From Marinobacter sp. (GTDB lineage: Bacteria; Pseudomonadota; Gammaproteobacteria; Pseudomonadales; Oleiphilaceae): a DNA stretch of 64,000 nucleotides. Below, piece after piece: positions 26,885 through 35,323 of this stretch. The notes under the pieces are model-generated. The model saw only the letters and a list, made by a program, of their open reading frames with translations, was not told the origin of the DNA and ran no database searches. The stretch spans positions 62,001 to 126,000 of the forward strand of contig JAIUMV010000004.1 in assembly GCA_022565395.1 (NCBI GenBank), given 5' to 3'. The position numbers were made by a program, and so were the translations under genes. Each line of letters opens with the position of its first letter. The stretch's first letter is position 1.

Positions 26885-27532
26885 TCACAGCGCTCCGCCC
26901 AGAGAAAACTGAATGTGGTTGCGGATCATCAGGTTTTCCCAGTAATTCCGCATCCAGTCCCAAGCTGCGTTACGGACCTGCTCAACAAACGGATCAAGAT
27001 CCAGCTCATAATAGTCTGGTGAACCGGCAATCTGCAGCACGGTGATGGTGATGGCCTGGTCCAGTTCATTGGCGAAAGGCTCTCCGATCAGGTGATGAGC
27101 CAGCAGGTTGGCGCGGATGACTTCCATGTCCACCAGCTGGCTGCGGCGGATGGAGTAATTGTTTTCATACATTTCCTCCATCAACCGGTGGCACAGATAG
27201 GCTTTGATCAGCAGCCCATCCAGGCCGTCATAGCGGGCCAGCAACACCGAGGGCTGGGTAAAGTAACGGGTTGCGGCCGCGACGAAGGGGGCAAAAAGCT
27301 CGCCTTTGCCGGCTTGTTGGGCGCAGGCTTCGACACACTGGATCAGGCGGGGAGCCATCTCGATATATTCTACAGCGAACTGGAACAGGCAGTTGGCAGG
27401 CTGATGATCACCAAATACCACGCTGCGCGGTAGCTCGCCGGCACGCTCGCTCATGTGTCGCAGGAACTGCCCCGACCTGGCCTCCTGACGGCGTGCCTGG
27501 TCAATGATATGGAGTACGGCCGTAGGTGTCAT
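26885..27532 (-). CDS. Conserved unknown helical protein heading the cupredoxin/EAL operon
   Basis: A 215-aa soluble protein that I do not recognise. It starts at the ATG at 27532 (MTPTAVLHIIDQARRQEA); a TTG at 27571 in the same frame is less likely. No signal peptide or membrane segment is visible. It looks mainly alpha-helical with many His, Glu and aromatic residues, for example RLMEEMYENNYSIRRSQ, MEVIRANLLAHHLIGE and WDWMRNYWENLM. The spread of His/Glu could suit a metal or ligand site, but no motif is clear. It is the first gene of the tight operon, only 3 bases from the cupredoxin gene, so it is likely a cytoplasmic partner of the pathway. Confidence 0.65.
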   Translation of the reverse strand: MTPTAVLHIIDQARRQEARSGQFLRHMSERAGELPRSVVFGDHQPANCLFQFAVEYIEMAPRLIQCVEACAQQAGKGELFAPFVAAATRYFTQPSVLLARYDGLDGLLIKAYLCHRLMEEMYENNYSIRRSQLVDMEVIRANLLAHHLIGEPFANELDQAITITVLQIAGSPDYYELDLDPFVEQVRNAAWDWMRNYWENLMIRNHIQFSLGGAL

Positions 27533-27740
27533 ATCGGGCGCTGTTCCGTGGGTAACCGAATAGTGTCGCAAGACGCCCCCTGTCAGTATGTGTGCTGGGC
27601 GGGTGACAAACTGACGCAGGGGCTCGCTTCAGGCTGCGTCCTGCACCGTCTTTTTCCTCAGTTTAGTTGAGATTTTCTGAGCTGCCCGCGCAGATACAAT
27701 TTGTGACGCGATTGTCACCCGTCGCGTGGTAGTGGTGCTG

Positions 27741-29003
27741 TCAGAACCACTGTTGGCGGCGGGTACGGCCTATGAATAACCAGCCCATGCTCAATGCTCT
27801 TGCCAGCATGAGACAGGTCATGGCCAGCCAGAGGCCATGATTGCCCAGGGGTTGTGCCAGCCACCACACCGGCAAAAACACCAGCAAGGCAGAGAAAAGC
27901 ATGGTGTTTTGCATGTCCCGCGCGCGCGTGGCGCCGATAAAAATGCCGTCCAGTAAAAAGCCCCAGACGGCGGTCAGCGGTAGTAGCCAGATCCAGGGCA
28001 AGTAGCGCTGGGCCTGGCTTACTACCTCCGGGATACTGGTCAGCAGGCTGATGATCAGGCCACCCGCCACAGCGAACAACAGGGTAAATAGCAGGGCGCC
28101 TGCCAGTGACCAGCACAAGGCACGGCGGCATACGTCCATCAGGCCGTCCTGATCCCGTTGGCCGACACGCTCACCCACCAGCGCCTCAGTGGCATTGGCA
28201 AAGCCATCCAGTCCGTTGGATATGATCAGCAGAAATGTCAGCAATACGGCGTTGGCAGCAAGGATAACGTCACCCTGACGGGCGCCCTGAGCGGTAAAAA
28301 AGGCCAGTGCCAGCAGTAAGGTGACGGTACGCACCAGAATGTAACGATTGACCCGGATCAGCGCCAGATAGTCCTGGCCACGACCCAGCAGTGTCGGTGT
28401 GGGTGCCAGCGGCCTGGGCAGTCGCTGGCTGACCAGATACAGGCCCAGCGCAGCAGCGGTGTACTCCGCAATAACCGTGGCCAGCGCCACCCCCTGACTG
28501 TGCCAGCCAAAAACCGTCACAAACAGCACGTCCAGCAACATGTTCAGCAGATTGGCCGCGATCAGCATCAGCATGGGGCCTCGGGGGTACTGCGTGCCAA
28601 TCAGCCAGCCCACCAGGGTGTACTGGCATAACACGGCGGGCGCACTCCAGATGCGGATGGCTGCGTACTCGGCCGCCAGGGCGGCAACCTCCGGGCTGGG
28701 CTTCATCAGTGTCAGACCCAGCTGAATCAACGGCCGGTGCAGCAGGATGAGTGTCAGCCCCAACCCCAGCGCCAGTATCAGTGAACGCACCAGCAATGCA
28801 GACTGGGCAAAGCTGTCACGGCGGCCATAGGCCTGAGCTGCCAGCCCCGTGGTGCCCATGCGCATAAAGCCAAAGGTCCAGTACAGCAGGGTAAAAAGAT
28901 TGGCCCCAATGGCTACGGCGCCCAGATATTCCGGGTTGTCCAGGTGACCCAGCACAGCCGTATCCACCAGCCCCAGCAGCGGAACCGACAGGTTGGTAAG
29001 CAT
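27741..29003 (-). CDS. MATE-family multidrug/organic cation efflux transporter
   Basis: A 12-helix MATE (DinF-type) exporter, 420 aa from the ATG at 29003. The start reads MLTNLSVPLLGLVDTAVLGH, the usual helix-1 motif of the family, and the GARQGDVILAANAVLL region is also typical. MATE carriers use Na+ or H+ gradients to expel cationic compounds. The reading frame continues upstream, without a stop, with residues VTDRRLWALAWPL that also look like MATE N-terminus but have no in-frame ATG, GTG or TTG. An ATG at 29068 lies in a different frame. So either an atypical start codon is used, the short start is real, or the 5' end carries a frameshift. It is divergent from the cox locus. Confidence 0.87.
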   Translation of the reverse strand: MLTNLSVPLLGLVDTAVLGHLDNPEYLGAVAIGANLFTLLYWTFGFMRMGTTGLAAQAYGRRDSFAQSALLVRSLILALGLGLTLILLHRPLIQLGLTLMKPSPEVAALAAEYAAIRIWSAPAVLCQYTLVGWLIGTQYPRGPMLMLIAANLLNMLLDVLFVTVFGWHSQGVALATVIAEYTAAALGLYLVSQRLPRPLAPTPTLLGRGQDYLALIRVNRYILVRTVTLLLALAFFTAQGARQGDVILAANAVLLTFLLIISNGLDGFANATEALVGERVGQRDQDGLMDVCRRALCWSLAGALLFTLLFAVAGGLIISLLTSIPEVVSQAQRYLPWIWLLPLTAVWGFLLDGIFIGATRARDMQNTMLFSALLVFLPVWWLAQPLGNHGLWLAMTCLMLARALSMGWLFIGRTRRQQWF

Positions 29004-29141
29004 CAGCGGCCAGGCCAGGGCCCAGAGGCGCCGATCAGTGACAGTCAGCGTAGGGCGTTTGATGGCATGGCTCCCGGGTTTGAAATAACAATGAATTATA
29101 TCAAGATGGGTTTTGAGATAGCTAAATTTTAATCAAACAGG

Positions 29142-29170
29142 TTAGTTATTCATCACAGTCTGTCTATACT
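29142..29170 (+). promoter_or_regulatory. Possible promoter of the cox locus
   Basis: TATACT at 29165-29170 is a good -10 hexamer 47 bases before coxB. The best -35 at 17 bases spacing is a weak TTAGTT at 29142-29147, so an activator may be needed. The surrounding 29080-29160 stretch is AT-rich. Confidence 0.3.
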
Positions 29171-29216
29171 GTGTGCTGGTTTCCATCATAAAAACAACAT
29201 TCTTGGAGACATCTTT

Positions 29217-30344
29217 ATGGGCGTGCAAGTGCGACAGGCCATGGCAGGATTGGCCATCAGCCTGTTATCGGCTCCAGCCATGGCGGACTGGACGATGAAT
29301 ATGACCCCTGGGGTCACCGCCGTTAGTAATGAAATATTCAACCTTCACATGACAATCCTGTGGATATGCGTCGTTATCGGCGTCATTGTCTTCGCTGTCA
29401 TGTTCTGGTCGATCTTTGCCCACCGTAAATCCCGCGGTGCCAAGCCGGCCAACTTCCATGAAAACACCACCGTTGAGATTCTCTGGACTGTGGTGCCCAT
29501 CTTGATTCTCGTCGGTATGGCCATTCCGGCCACCAGCACGCTGGTAAAGATGTACGACACCGAGGCTTCCGATCTGGACATCATGATTACCGGCTATCAG
29601 TGGCGTTGGCGCTATGACTATATCGGTGAGGATTATGGTTTCTTCTCCAGCATGTCCACCAGTTGGGATGAAATCTACAACCGCACCGAGAAGGGCGAGA
29701 ACTACCTGCTGGAGGTTGATAATCCGCTGGTGATCCCCGCTGGCAAGAAAGTCCGCTTCCTGATGACCGCCAACGATGTTATTCACTCCTGGTGGGTGCC
29801 TGCGTTTGCCGTCAAGAAAGACACCATTCCCGGCTTTATCAATGAAGCCTGGACCCGGGTGGACAAACCCGGCATCTATCGTGGCCAGTGTGCCGAACTC
29901 TGCGGCAAGGACCACGCCTTTATGCCGATTGTGGTCAAGGTGGTGCCGCCTGATGAGTACAACGACTGGCTGGAAGCGCAAAAAGAAGCCGCCGCCCGTG
30001 AGCGCGAACTGACCAGTAAGGACTGGAGTCTGGCTGAGTTGGTGGAGCGTGGTCAGCGGGTTTATGCCGCTCAGTGTGTAGCCTGTCACGGTGCGGAAGG
30101 TCGTGGTAATCCGCCTATTTTCCCGGCGTTGAGAGGTAATGAGCGCATGTTGGGCGATCTGCAGTGGCACCTGGGCGTGCTTGTGAATGGTGTGCGCGGC
30201 ACCGCCATGCAGGCCTACGGAGACCAGCTCAGCGAAGTGGATCTCGCCGCCGTGGTGACCTTCACCCGTAACGCTCTGGGCAACAACCAGGGGGATATGG
30301 TGACACCGCTGGAAGTGCGCGATTTCAAGAATGCTCAGCAGTAA
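29217..30344 (+). CDS. coxB: Cytochrome c oxidase subunit II with fused cytochrome c domain (caa3 type)
   Basis: This subunit accepts electrons from cytochrome c via the CuA centre. It has 375 aa: a signal peptide (1-23), two transmembrane helices (about 45-65 and 85-105), then the CuA domain. The CuA ligands show in SWWVPAFAVK and GQCAELCGKDHAFMP. Unlike aa3-type subunit II, it ends with a fused c-type cytochrome domain, with haem motif CVACH at residues 287-291. This makes the complex caa3-type. The start ATG at 29217 follows GGAGAC. It is the first gene of the cox locus, 42 bases before coxA. Found in Pseudomonas as a stationary-phase oxidase; regulation here is not visible. Confidence 0.96.
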   Translation: MGVQVRQAMAGLAISLLSAPAMADWTMNMTPGVTAVSNEIFNLHMTILWICVVIGVIVFAVMFWSIFAHRKSRGAKPANFHENTTVEILWTVVPILILVGMAIPATSTLVKMYDTEASDLDIMITGYQWRWRYDYIGEDYGFFSSMSTSWDEIYNRTEKGENYLLEVDNPLVIPAGKKVRFLMTANDVIHSWWVPAFAVKKDTIPGFINEAWTRVDKPGIYRGQCAELCGKDHAFMPIVVKVVPPDEYNDWLEAQKEAAARERELTSKDWSLAELVERGQRVYAAQCVACHGAEGRGNPPIFPALRGNERMLGDLQWHLGVLVNGVRGTAMQAYGDQLSEVDLAAVVTFTRNALGNNQGDMVTPLEVRDFKNAQQ

Positions 30345-30386
30345 GTTACGCCACAACAATAACGGATAAAGGCGACGGGGGTTTAC

Positions 30387-31970
30387 ATGAGTGCGGTAAT
30401 GGGTAGCCACGCACAGGACCATCACCACGGTCCGGCCAAGGGGATCAGCCGCTGGCTGTTCACCACCAACCACAAAGATATCGGGTCCATGTACCTGATC
30501 TTCAGCTTTGCCATGTTCCTCATTGGTGGAGCCATGGCCATGGTGATTCGGGCTGAGCTGTTCCAGCCCGGATTGCAGATTGTTGAGCCAAACTTCTTCA
30601 ACCAGATGACCACCATGCACGGTCTGATCATGGTGTTCGGTGCAGTTATGCCTGCCTTCGTGGGCCTGGCTAACTGGATGCTGCCGCTAATGGTAGGGGC
30701 GCCGGATATGGCCCTGCCGCGAATGAATAACTGGAGTTTCTGGCTGCTGCCGGCGGCCTTTCTGATGTTGTTGTCCACCCTGTTCATGCCGGGTGGGGCG
30801 CCCAACTTTGGGTGGACCTTCTATGCGCCCCTGTCCACAACCTATGGGCCGCCGAGTACCACCTTCTTTATTTTCGCGGTTCACATCATGGGAGTGTCCT
30901 CCATCATGGGGGCCATCAACGTGATCGCCACCATCCTCAACATGCGGGCGCCGGGCATGACCCTGATGAAAATGCCGCTGTTCGTCTGGACCTGGCTGAT
31001 CACCGCCTTCCTGCTGATTGCAGTCATGCCGGTACTGGCGGGGGTGGTGACCATGATGCTGATGGATATCCATTTCGGCACCAGCTTCTTTGATGCCGCG
31101 GGTGGTGGAGATCCGGTGCTGTTCCAGCACATCTTCTGGTTCTTCGGGCACCCTGAGGTGTACATCATGATCCTGCCTGCTTTTGGCGTGGTATCACAGA
31201 TCATTCCGGCCTTTGCCCGTAAACCGCTGTTTGGCTATGCCTCCATGGTGTATGCGGTGGGTGCCATTGCCATTCTTTCCTTCCTGGTGTGGGCACACCA
31301 TATGTTTACCGTCGGTATCCCACTGTTCGGGCAGTTGTTCTTCATGTACGCCACCATGCTGATCGCCGTGCCCACAGGGGTGAAGGTGTTCAACTGGGTG
31401 GCCACCATGTTCCGGGGGTCAATGACATTTGAGGCGCCCATGCTGTTCTCCGTGGCGTTTGTCATTCTGTTCACCATCGGCGGTTTCTCCGGTCTGATGC
31501 TGGCCATTGCGCCTGCTGACTTCCAGTATCATGACACCTACTTTGTAGTGGCTCACTTCCACTATGTGCTGGTGCCCGGTGCCATCTTTGGCATTTATGC
31601 AGCGGTGTATTACTGGTTACCCAAGTGGACCGGCCACATGTATGACGAAGTGCTGGCGAAAACTCACTTCTGGATGTCCTTTGTCGGCATGAATCTGGCG
31701 TTCTTCCCCATGCATTTCCTGGGGCTGGCGGGTATGCCAAGACGTATTCCGGATTACGCACTGCAGTTCTCCAACTTCAACATGATCTCCAGTATTGGTG
31801 CCTTCATGTTCGGGCTGACGCAGTTGCTGTTCCTGTTCATCGTGGTGAAGTGTGCACTGGGTGGCCCCAAGGCGCCCGCCAAGCCTTGGGAAGGTGCTGA
31901 AGGGCTGGAATGGGAGGTGGATTCACCCGCGCCCTACCACACGTTCTCCACGCCGCCGGAAATCAAGTAA
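30387..31970 (+). CDS. coxA: Cytochrome c oxidase subunit I
   Basis: The catalytic subunit, with haem a, haem a3 and CuB, reduces O2 to water and pumps protons. The 527-aa protein has 12 hydrophobic helices. Ligand motifs are present: TTMHGLIMVFG (low-spin haem His), WFFGHPEVYIMILPAFG (CuB His with the cross-linked Tyr segment), VWAHHMFTVG (CuB His pair), and DTYFVVAHFHYVLVPG (haem ligands). The N-terminal His-rich tail (SHAQDHHHG) is common in this group. It is followed after 42 bases by cox11. Confidence 0.97.
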   Translation: MSAVMGSHAQDHHHGPAKGISRWLFTTNHKDIGSMYLIFSFAMFLIGGAMAMVIRAELFQPGLQIVEPNFFNQMTTMHGLIMVFGAVMPAFVGLANWMLPLMVGAPDMALPRMNNWSFWLLPAAFLMLLSTLFMPGGAPNFGWTFYAPLSTTYGPPSTTFFIFAVHIMGVSSIMGAINVIATILNMRAPGMTLMKMPLFVWTWLITAFLLIAVMPVLAGVVTMMLMDIHFGTSFFDAAGGGDPVLFQHIFWFFGHPEVYIMILPAFGVVSQIIPAFARKPLFGYASMVYAVGAIAILSFLVWAHHMFTVGIPLFGQLFFMYATMLIAVPTGVKVFNWVATMFRGSMTFEAPMLFSVAFVILFTIGGFSGLMLAIAPADFQYHDTYFVVAHFHYVLVPGAIFGIYAAVYYWLPKWTGHMYDEVLAKTHFWMSFVGMNLAFFPMHFLGLAGMPRRIPDYALQFSNFNMISSIGAFMFGLTQLLFLFIVVKCALGGPKAPAKPWEGAEGLEWEVDSPAPYHTFSTPPEIK

Positions 31971-32012
31971 CTCACGTGAAGCCGTCAAGGCCACGTAACA
32001 GGGGAGCTTGCT

Positions 32013-32609
32013 ATGACGCAACCAACATCGAATGATCCGCGCCAGTCCAATCTCAGGGTAGTAGGCTGGTGTCTTGCGGGTGTGGTGGGCATGTTCGCCT
32101 TCGGTTTCGCCATGGTGCCGCTGTATGAGAAGTTTTGTGAAATTACTGGCATCAACGGCAAAACCAGCGGGCGATACGAAATGACCCAGGCCAAGGAGGC
32201 CGATGTCAGTCGTCTGGTGGAGGTACAGTTTGTCGCCTCCAATGGTGCAGACATGCCTTGGCAGTTTCGGCCGGAGGTGGAAACCCTGAAAGTGCACCCG
32301 GGCCAGCCGGTAACCATTCGCTATATTGCTCATAATGTGACCAGTCGTGACATGGTGGGTCATGCCATTCCCAGTTTGCAGCCGTCGCGGGGCACCCGGT
32401 TCTTCCACAAGACGGAGTGTTTCTGCTTCCAGCAGCAACCCCTACAGGCGGGCGAACGGGTGGAAATGCCGGTGGTGTTCATTGTTGATCGGGACCTGCC
32501 TGCCGATATCCACAAGCTGACCCTCTCCTACACCATGTATGACCAGGAGCGGATGCCGGCGGTGTCATCGGTCGAGAAAAAAACAACAAAAACAAAAGAT
32601 AACGGATAA
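32013..32609 (+). CDS. ctaG: Cytochrome c oxidase assembly protein CtaG/Cox11
   Basis: Cox11 inserts copper into the CuB site of subunit I. The 198-aa protein has one N-terminal transmembrane helix (about 20-42) with a periplasmic immunoglobulin-like domain. The copper-binding pair appears in the family motif ECFCFQQQPL (Cys-Phe-Cys). FGFAMVPLYEKFCEITGING near residue 31 is also a Cox11 hallmark. It lies between coxA and coxC, the usual place, with 14 bases to coxC. Confidence 0.96.
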   Translation: MTQPTSNDPRQSNLRVVGWCLAGVVGMFAFGFAMVPLYEKFCEITGINGKTSGRYEMTQAKEADVSRLVEVQFVASNGADMPWQFRPEVETLKVHPGQPVTIRYIAHNVTSRDMVGHAIPSLQPSRGTRFFHKTECFCFQQQPLQAGERVEMPVVFIVDRDLPADIHKLTLSYTMYDQERMPAVSSVEKKTTKTKDNG

Positions 32610-32623
32610 GCCGCGGAGGCTTT

Positions 32624-33508
32624 ATGGCAAACCAGAGCTACTACGTACCGGAGCAAAGCAAGTGGCCGATCGTCGCCACGGTGGGCATGTTCATCATGAT
32701 GTACGGTATTGCCTCACTGATGGTGAACAGCTCAGCGGGGGAATCGACCCGGGGGGCCTGGATCACCTTTACGGTGGGCTCCCTGATCATGGTTTACATG
32801 TTGTTTGGCTGGTTCGGCAATGTCATCAAGGAAAGCCGTGCGGGTCTCTACAGCAGCCAGATGGACCGCTCTTTCCGCTGGGGCATGGGCTGGTTTATCT
32901 TTTCTGAGGTGATGTTCTTTGCCGCTTTCTTCGGGGCTTTGTTTTACGCTCGGGTGTTTGCGATACCCTGGCTGGGAGGCGAAGGAGACAAAGGTTCTAC
33001 CAACATGCTGTGGGAGGGCTTTCAGGCAGCCTGGCCCTTGATTCATACGCCGGACCCCAGTGTCTATCCGCCACCAAAGAGCCTGATCAACCCCTGGACC
33101 CTGCCGCTGTTCAACACCATCCTGCTGGTGACCTCCTCGGTGACGGCCACCTTTGCCCACCATGCCCTCAAGCGCAATGACCGGGACAAGGTGAAAACCT
33201 GGCTGATCGCCACCATCGCCCTGGCGCTGGTGTTCCTGTGTGTGCAGGGCTATGAGTATGTGCACGCCTACCGTGACCTGAACCTGACACTGCAGTCCGG
33301 CATCTATGGCAGCACCTTCTTTATGCTGACGGGGTTCCATGGTGTCCATGTGATTCTGGGCACCATTATTCTGGTGGTGATTACCCTGCGGATATTCAAA
33401 GGGCACTTTTCAGCGGATAACCATTTCGGCTTCGAGGCGGCCTGCTGGTACTGGCATTTTGTGGACGTGGTCTGGCTGGGGCTGTTTATCTTTGTGTATG
33501 TGATTTAA
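32624..33508 (+). CDS. coxC: Cytochrome c oxidase subunit III
   Basis: A 294-aa inner-membrane subunit with seven helices that stabilises subunit I and its proton uptake. Recognisable segments are MGWFIFSEVMFFAAFFGALF, the central YEYVHAYRDLNLTLQSGIYG, and FYMLTGFHG-like TFFMLTGFHGVHVILG, then CWYWHFVDVVWLGLFIFVYV at the C-terminus. A loop insertion of about 45 aa between helices two and three (near WEGFQAAWPLIHTPDPSVYP) is seen in the Pseudomonas-type protein as well. A dispersed inverted repeat follows the stop. Confidence 0.96.
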   Translation: MANQSYYVPEQSKWPIVATVGMFIMMYGIASLMVNSSAGESTRGAWITFTVGSLIMVYMLFGWFGNVIKESRAGLYSSQMDRSFRWGMGWFIFSEVMFFAAFFGALFYARVFAIPWLGGEGDKGSTNMLWEGFQAAWPLIHTPDPSVYPPPKSLINPWTLPLFNTILLVTSSVTATFAHHALKRNDRDKVKTWLIATIALALVFLCVQGYEYVHAYRDLNLTLQSGIYGSTFFMLTGFHGVHVILGTIILVVITLRIFKGHFSADNHFGFEAACWYWHFVDVVWLGLFIFVYVI

Positions 33509-33517
33509 GGCTGTTGT

Positions 33518-33594
33518 GCCACGGACGGCACAGACATCCACAAAGCCCTATTGGTTAAGTCTTGTCGTCCGTGAATGTCCGTGCCGTCCGTGGC
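33518..33594. repeat. Inverted repeat of the CCACGGAC family, copy 1
   Basis: Two 24-base arms, 33518-33541 and 33571-33594, are reverse complements with two mismatches; the outer end of each arm reads GCCACGGACGGCAC. The loop is 29 bases. It lies between the convergent coxC and DUF2909 genes and could act as a bidirectional terminator. A related, larger element lies at 38055-38230, which shows that this is a dispersed repeat family rather than a plain terminator. Confidence 0.85.
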
Positions 33595-33625
33595 TAAGAA
33601 ATTCATAAGTTGTCAGTTCTGAAGA

Positions 33626-33829
33626 TCAGGGCGTTGGATTCAGGGTCAGCCCACCCTGCCAGAGAGCAAGAATGATCAGCACCAGCAATGCAACACTCAG
33701 CCCCACCCGCACCGCCAGCGAGTTCACCACCCGGGTTGTTTTGCCATCATCCCTGATCAGGAAGACCAGCCCGCTGAACAGGCTGACAATAACCGCAAGC
33801 AGCAACACCACAATGGCAATCTTGAGCAT
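33626..33829 (-). CDS. DUF2909-family twin-helix membrane protein
   Basis: A 67-aa protein with two transmembrane helices (about 3-25 and 41-61) joined by a charged loop (IRDDGKTTRVVNSLAVRVGL). This is the DUF2909 pattern; the gene is regularly placed in cox loci between coxC and surf1 on the opposite strand, as here. A role in oxidase assembly is plausible but unproven. The ATG at 33829 has no strong ribosome-binding site. Confidence 0.82.
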   Translation of the reverse strand: MLKIAIVVLLLAVIVSLFSGLVFLIRDDGKTTRVVNSLAVRVGLSVALLVLIILALWQGGLTLNPTP

Positions 33830-33915
33830 GAGTTCTATCCCTTTCTGTTGTTACGGCATCGACGGTGCCAACCGCTCGGATTGGCGACAGACTGAACATC
33901 ACTATAGCAGACCCT

Positions 33916-34635
33916 ATGAATAGCGGGACTAGGCGGATCTGGGTTTTCGACTGGCGCCTGCTGCTGTTCAGTGGCTTCTTCCTGCCGTTGTTGCTGGGCC
34001 TGGGCTTCTGGCAGTTGGACAGAGGCCAGCAAAAGCAGGCACTGCTGGCAAGCTGGGACATCCAGCGGGAGAGTGGCGACTGGGTTGAGCAGCTACGCAG
34101 CGGCGTGATCCCTGGTCAGCCGCTTGTGCTGGCAGGGCATTACGATGCAGGTATTCACTGGTTGCTGGATAACCGTACCCGGGACGGCGTAGCAGGTTAT
34201 GAGGTGCTGAGCCTGTTTCACCCACTGGAAGCAGCGCCGGTGATCGTCAATCGGGGGTGGCTGCGGGCGCCCGCCAGCCGCCAGGAGCTACCCCGTGTTA
34301 TCACACCCTCGGGGCTGGTGCAGCTGGATGTGCGGGCAGCGGACTATCCGGTGCCGCCGGTACTGGCTGAGGAGTCTGTGCCGAGCGGCTGGCCACGTCG
34401 GGTACAGAAGCTGGATCAGGCCCAGGCAGCCTTGGTTGTACAGGGCATGCCAGCGTTTATTGTGCGACTTGAGAATCGCCAGCAACCGGGGGCTTTCCTT
34501 GTGGACTGGGCTCCGGATATGATGGGGCCTCAGACGCATTTTGGTTACGCCGTACAGTGGTTCGGACTGGCCATCGCCCTGGTGATCCTGACCTTGGTCG
34601 CCAGCCGACGCCGCCCTGCTGACTCGCCGGCATGA
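33916..34635 (+). CDS. surf1: SURF1-family cytochrome oxidase assembly protein
   Basis: SURF1 proteins help haem a insertion into subunit I. I start at the ATG at 33916 (MNSGTRRIWVFDWRLL), giving 239 aa; a reading frame from 33865 is open but unlikely. Two transmembrane helices frame the protein (about 15-35 and 210-230). The family motifs GFWQLDRGQQKQALL and ILVNRGW-like VIVNRGWLRAP are clear, and the last helix ends near GYAVQWFGLAIAL. Followed by the 207-aa gene after 34 bases. Confidence 0.93.
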   Translation: MNSGTRRIWVFDWRLLLFSGFFLPLLLGLGFWQLDRGQQKQALLASWDIQRESGDWVEQLRSGVIPGQPLVLAGHYDAGIHWLLDNRTRDGVAGYEVLSLFHPLEAAPVIVNRGWLRAPASRQELPRVITPSGLVQLDVRAADYPVPPVLAEESVPSGWPRRVQKLDQAQAALVVQGMPAFIVRLENRQQPGAFLVDWAPDMMGPQTHFGYAVQWFGLAIALVILTLVASRRRPADSPA

Positions 34636-34669
34636 CTGCACTCTATAACAACAATGGAAGCGTCGTACC

Positions 34670-35293
34670 ATGACAGACACACCGCAGATCTCCGCGCCAC
34701 CTGAGCAAGCGCGCCGTGGCCGCCGCATGGCGACCCTGTTGTTCGTTATCGGCTTTGGGCCGATGATCTTTGCCACGGTTATGTTCTATACCGGCTGGTT
34801 TAACCCCGCCACATCCACCAACAAGGGGCAGCTGGTTTCTCCTCTCCAGCCTGTGCAGGTGCTGAGCTTGCAAGGCGCGGACGACCAGCCCCTGGAAAAC
34901 CGCTTTGGTCTTGATCAACCTGACCCCCGCTGGCATCTGATCATTGCTGCCGAAACCTGTGAGGCCCAGTGCGAGCAGCTGCTCTACCTGGCCCGACAGG
35001 TCAACATCGCCCTGGGCAAGAATGCTGATCGTATCCGGCGTGCCGCTTACATTGGTGAGCTGCCGGAGCCCCTGGCCGCACGCTGGGCGCAGGAGTACCC
35101 CGATCTGGAACGGCTACGGGTGCAGGATACCCGGCAGCCGCAATGGCCGGACGGGGCCGACCCGGCGGCTGAGGCACAGATCCTGGTTGTGGATCCCATG
35201 GGTAATGTCATGATGCGTTACGGGCCCCAGCATACCGGCAAGGACATGCTGTCTGACCTCAAGCATCTGCTGAAACTTTCTCAGGTTGGCTAG
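34670..35293 (+). CDS. Cytochrome-oxidase-associated membrane protein with CxxxC
   Basis: A 207-aa protein of the unnamed family found between surf1 and ctaA in Pseudomonas (as I recall, near PA0111). One transmembrane helix (about 20-42, LLFVIGFGPMIFATVMFYTGW) anchors a periplasmic domain. WHLIIAAETCEAQCEQLLYLARQ holds a CxxxC pair, close to the thioredoxin-like Sco motif CxxxC. That suggests copper or thiol handling during CuA assembly, but the family has no established role to my knowledge. The gap to ctaA is 30 bases, and the order fits one transcript. Confidence 0.82.
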   Translation: MTDTPQISAPPEQARRGRRMATLLFVIGFGPMIFATVMFYTGWFNPATSTNKGQLVSPLQPVQVLSLQGADDQPLENRFGLDQPDPRWHLIIAAETCEAQCEQLLYLARQVNIALGKNADRIRRAAYIGELPEPLAARWAQEYPDLERLRVQDTRQPQWPDGADPAAEAQILVVDPMGNVMMRYGPQHTGKDMLSDLKHLLKLSQVG

Positions 35294-35323
35294 CGGTAAG
35301 ACCGCATCAGGTGAGGGGCTGCA

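Noticed and set aside
29265-30620. 451-codon minus-strand open frame across coxB and coxA
   Set aside because: It is antisense to two confidently identified oxidase genes, is rich in His/Gly as expected of a shadow of GC-rich code, and has no family features.
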